Shown one piece after another: positions 20,805 through 21,102 of a stretch of 21,102 bases of DNA. Made by a program: the position numbers and the translations under genes. This DNA is from a virus: positions 1 through 21,102 of the IMG/VR virus record IMGVR_UViG_3300042509_001838; one strand, given 5' to 3'. Within the stretch, counting starts at the first letter, position 1. Every line of letters starts with the position of its first letter. The notes under the pieces were generated by a model. It was not told where the DNA came from and did not search any database. It was given only the letters and a program-made list of their open reading frames with translations.

Positions 20805-21102
20805 ATGCTTTACCAGCACAAAAAAACTGGCGCTCGCGTCAAAGTTGTCAGTGAGTTTGATAATGGCGATTGGTTCATGGTCGAAGATCAGGACGGTCGC
20901 CTTTACACCGCTTACAACTCTGAACTTATCCCAGATGAAGAGGCTACCAAAAAGGTAAAAACTCTTCAAGTCAAAGATAAAGCAGCCAAAGAGGACCCAC
21001 GGGATTTTCCCCCTGATCACCGTTTAAATGTCAATTCCGCTACCGCACAAATGCTTGCGGATCACATTAAGGGAATTGGTCTTAAAACAGCACGTGAGAT
21101 TA
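20805..21102 (+). CDS. Helix-hairpin-helix protein, C-terminus beyond window
   Basis: The visible 99 residues start MLYQHKKTGARVKVVSEFDN. Residues about 9-50 resemble a small beta-barrel (GDWFMVEDQDGRLYTAYNS). A charged linker leads to LNVNSATAQMLADHIKGIGL, then KTAREI. The N-V-N-x-A-T-A start and G-I-G-x-x-x-A-x-x-I pattern is the ComEA-type helix-hairpin-helix, which binds DNA backbone. A DNA-binding role is therefore likely, unusual right after capsid genes. The start lies at the foot of the hairpin 20779-20803; a later start is possible. The frame is open at the window end. Confidence 0.65.
   Translation, partial: MLYQHKKTGARVKVVSEFDNGDWFMVEDQDGRLYTAYNSELIPDEEATKKVKTLQVKDKAAKEDPRDFPPDHRLNVNSATAQMLADHIKGIGLKTAREI

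Overview
The window is almost certainly part of the genome of a tailed double-stranded DNA phage (Caudoviricetes). It carries a recognisable large terminase (13493-15022), a portal-type protein (15902-18274), a scaffold-like protein starting inside the portal gene (17652-18638) and a major capsid protein (18758-19921). Coding density is very high, with many tiny genes, start/stop overlaps (ATGA, TGATG, TAATG) and no metabolic or ribosomal genes. No host marker is visible. The gene style (many non-Shine-Dalgarno starts, an AbrB-fold microprotein in the head cluster, a DUF4214-like virion protein) reminds me of marine cyanobacterial phages, but that is an inference, not a demonstration.

Left arm (1-2590, minus strand): nine small genes are read leftward, the last running off the left edge. 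Most are unrecognised. One (276-656) looks like a single-stranded DNA-binding protein with an acidic tail ending in phenylalanine. Nearly every gene junction holds a pair of RNA-type hairpins, a striking repeated architecture. Two junctions share a direct repeat that also fixes the last codons of two genes.

Control region (2591-3428): about 500 bp with no gene holds a strong leftward extended -10 (TGATATAAT), a long imperfect hairpin, a 10-bp palindrome, small direct repeats and a classic intrinsic terminator for the small leftward gene at 3108-3320. Between that gene and the first rightward gene is an 8-bp perfect inverted repeat. Each arm contains a TTGACA box pointing outward, so it looks like a divergent promoter/operator.

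Right arm (3429-21102, plus strand): the order is a 1074-aa structural protein, then small and medium proteins (6650-12266) rich in Ala/Gly membrane-type segments, glycine zippers and coiled coils. I infer these are internal or ejection proteins of the virion. Then come small linker genes, a possible small terminase, the large terminase, a membrane/coiled-coil microprotein, an AbrB-like protein, two small genes, portal, overlapping scaffold, major capsid protein, a probable capsid accessory protein, and a partial gene with a helix-hairpin-helix motif. Many gene starts are preceded by a TANAAT-type -10 element about 19-26 nt upstream, suggesting many individual promoters with short leaders.

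No tail tube, sheath, tape-measure, polymerase, integrase, tRNA or CRISPR feature was found inside the window.
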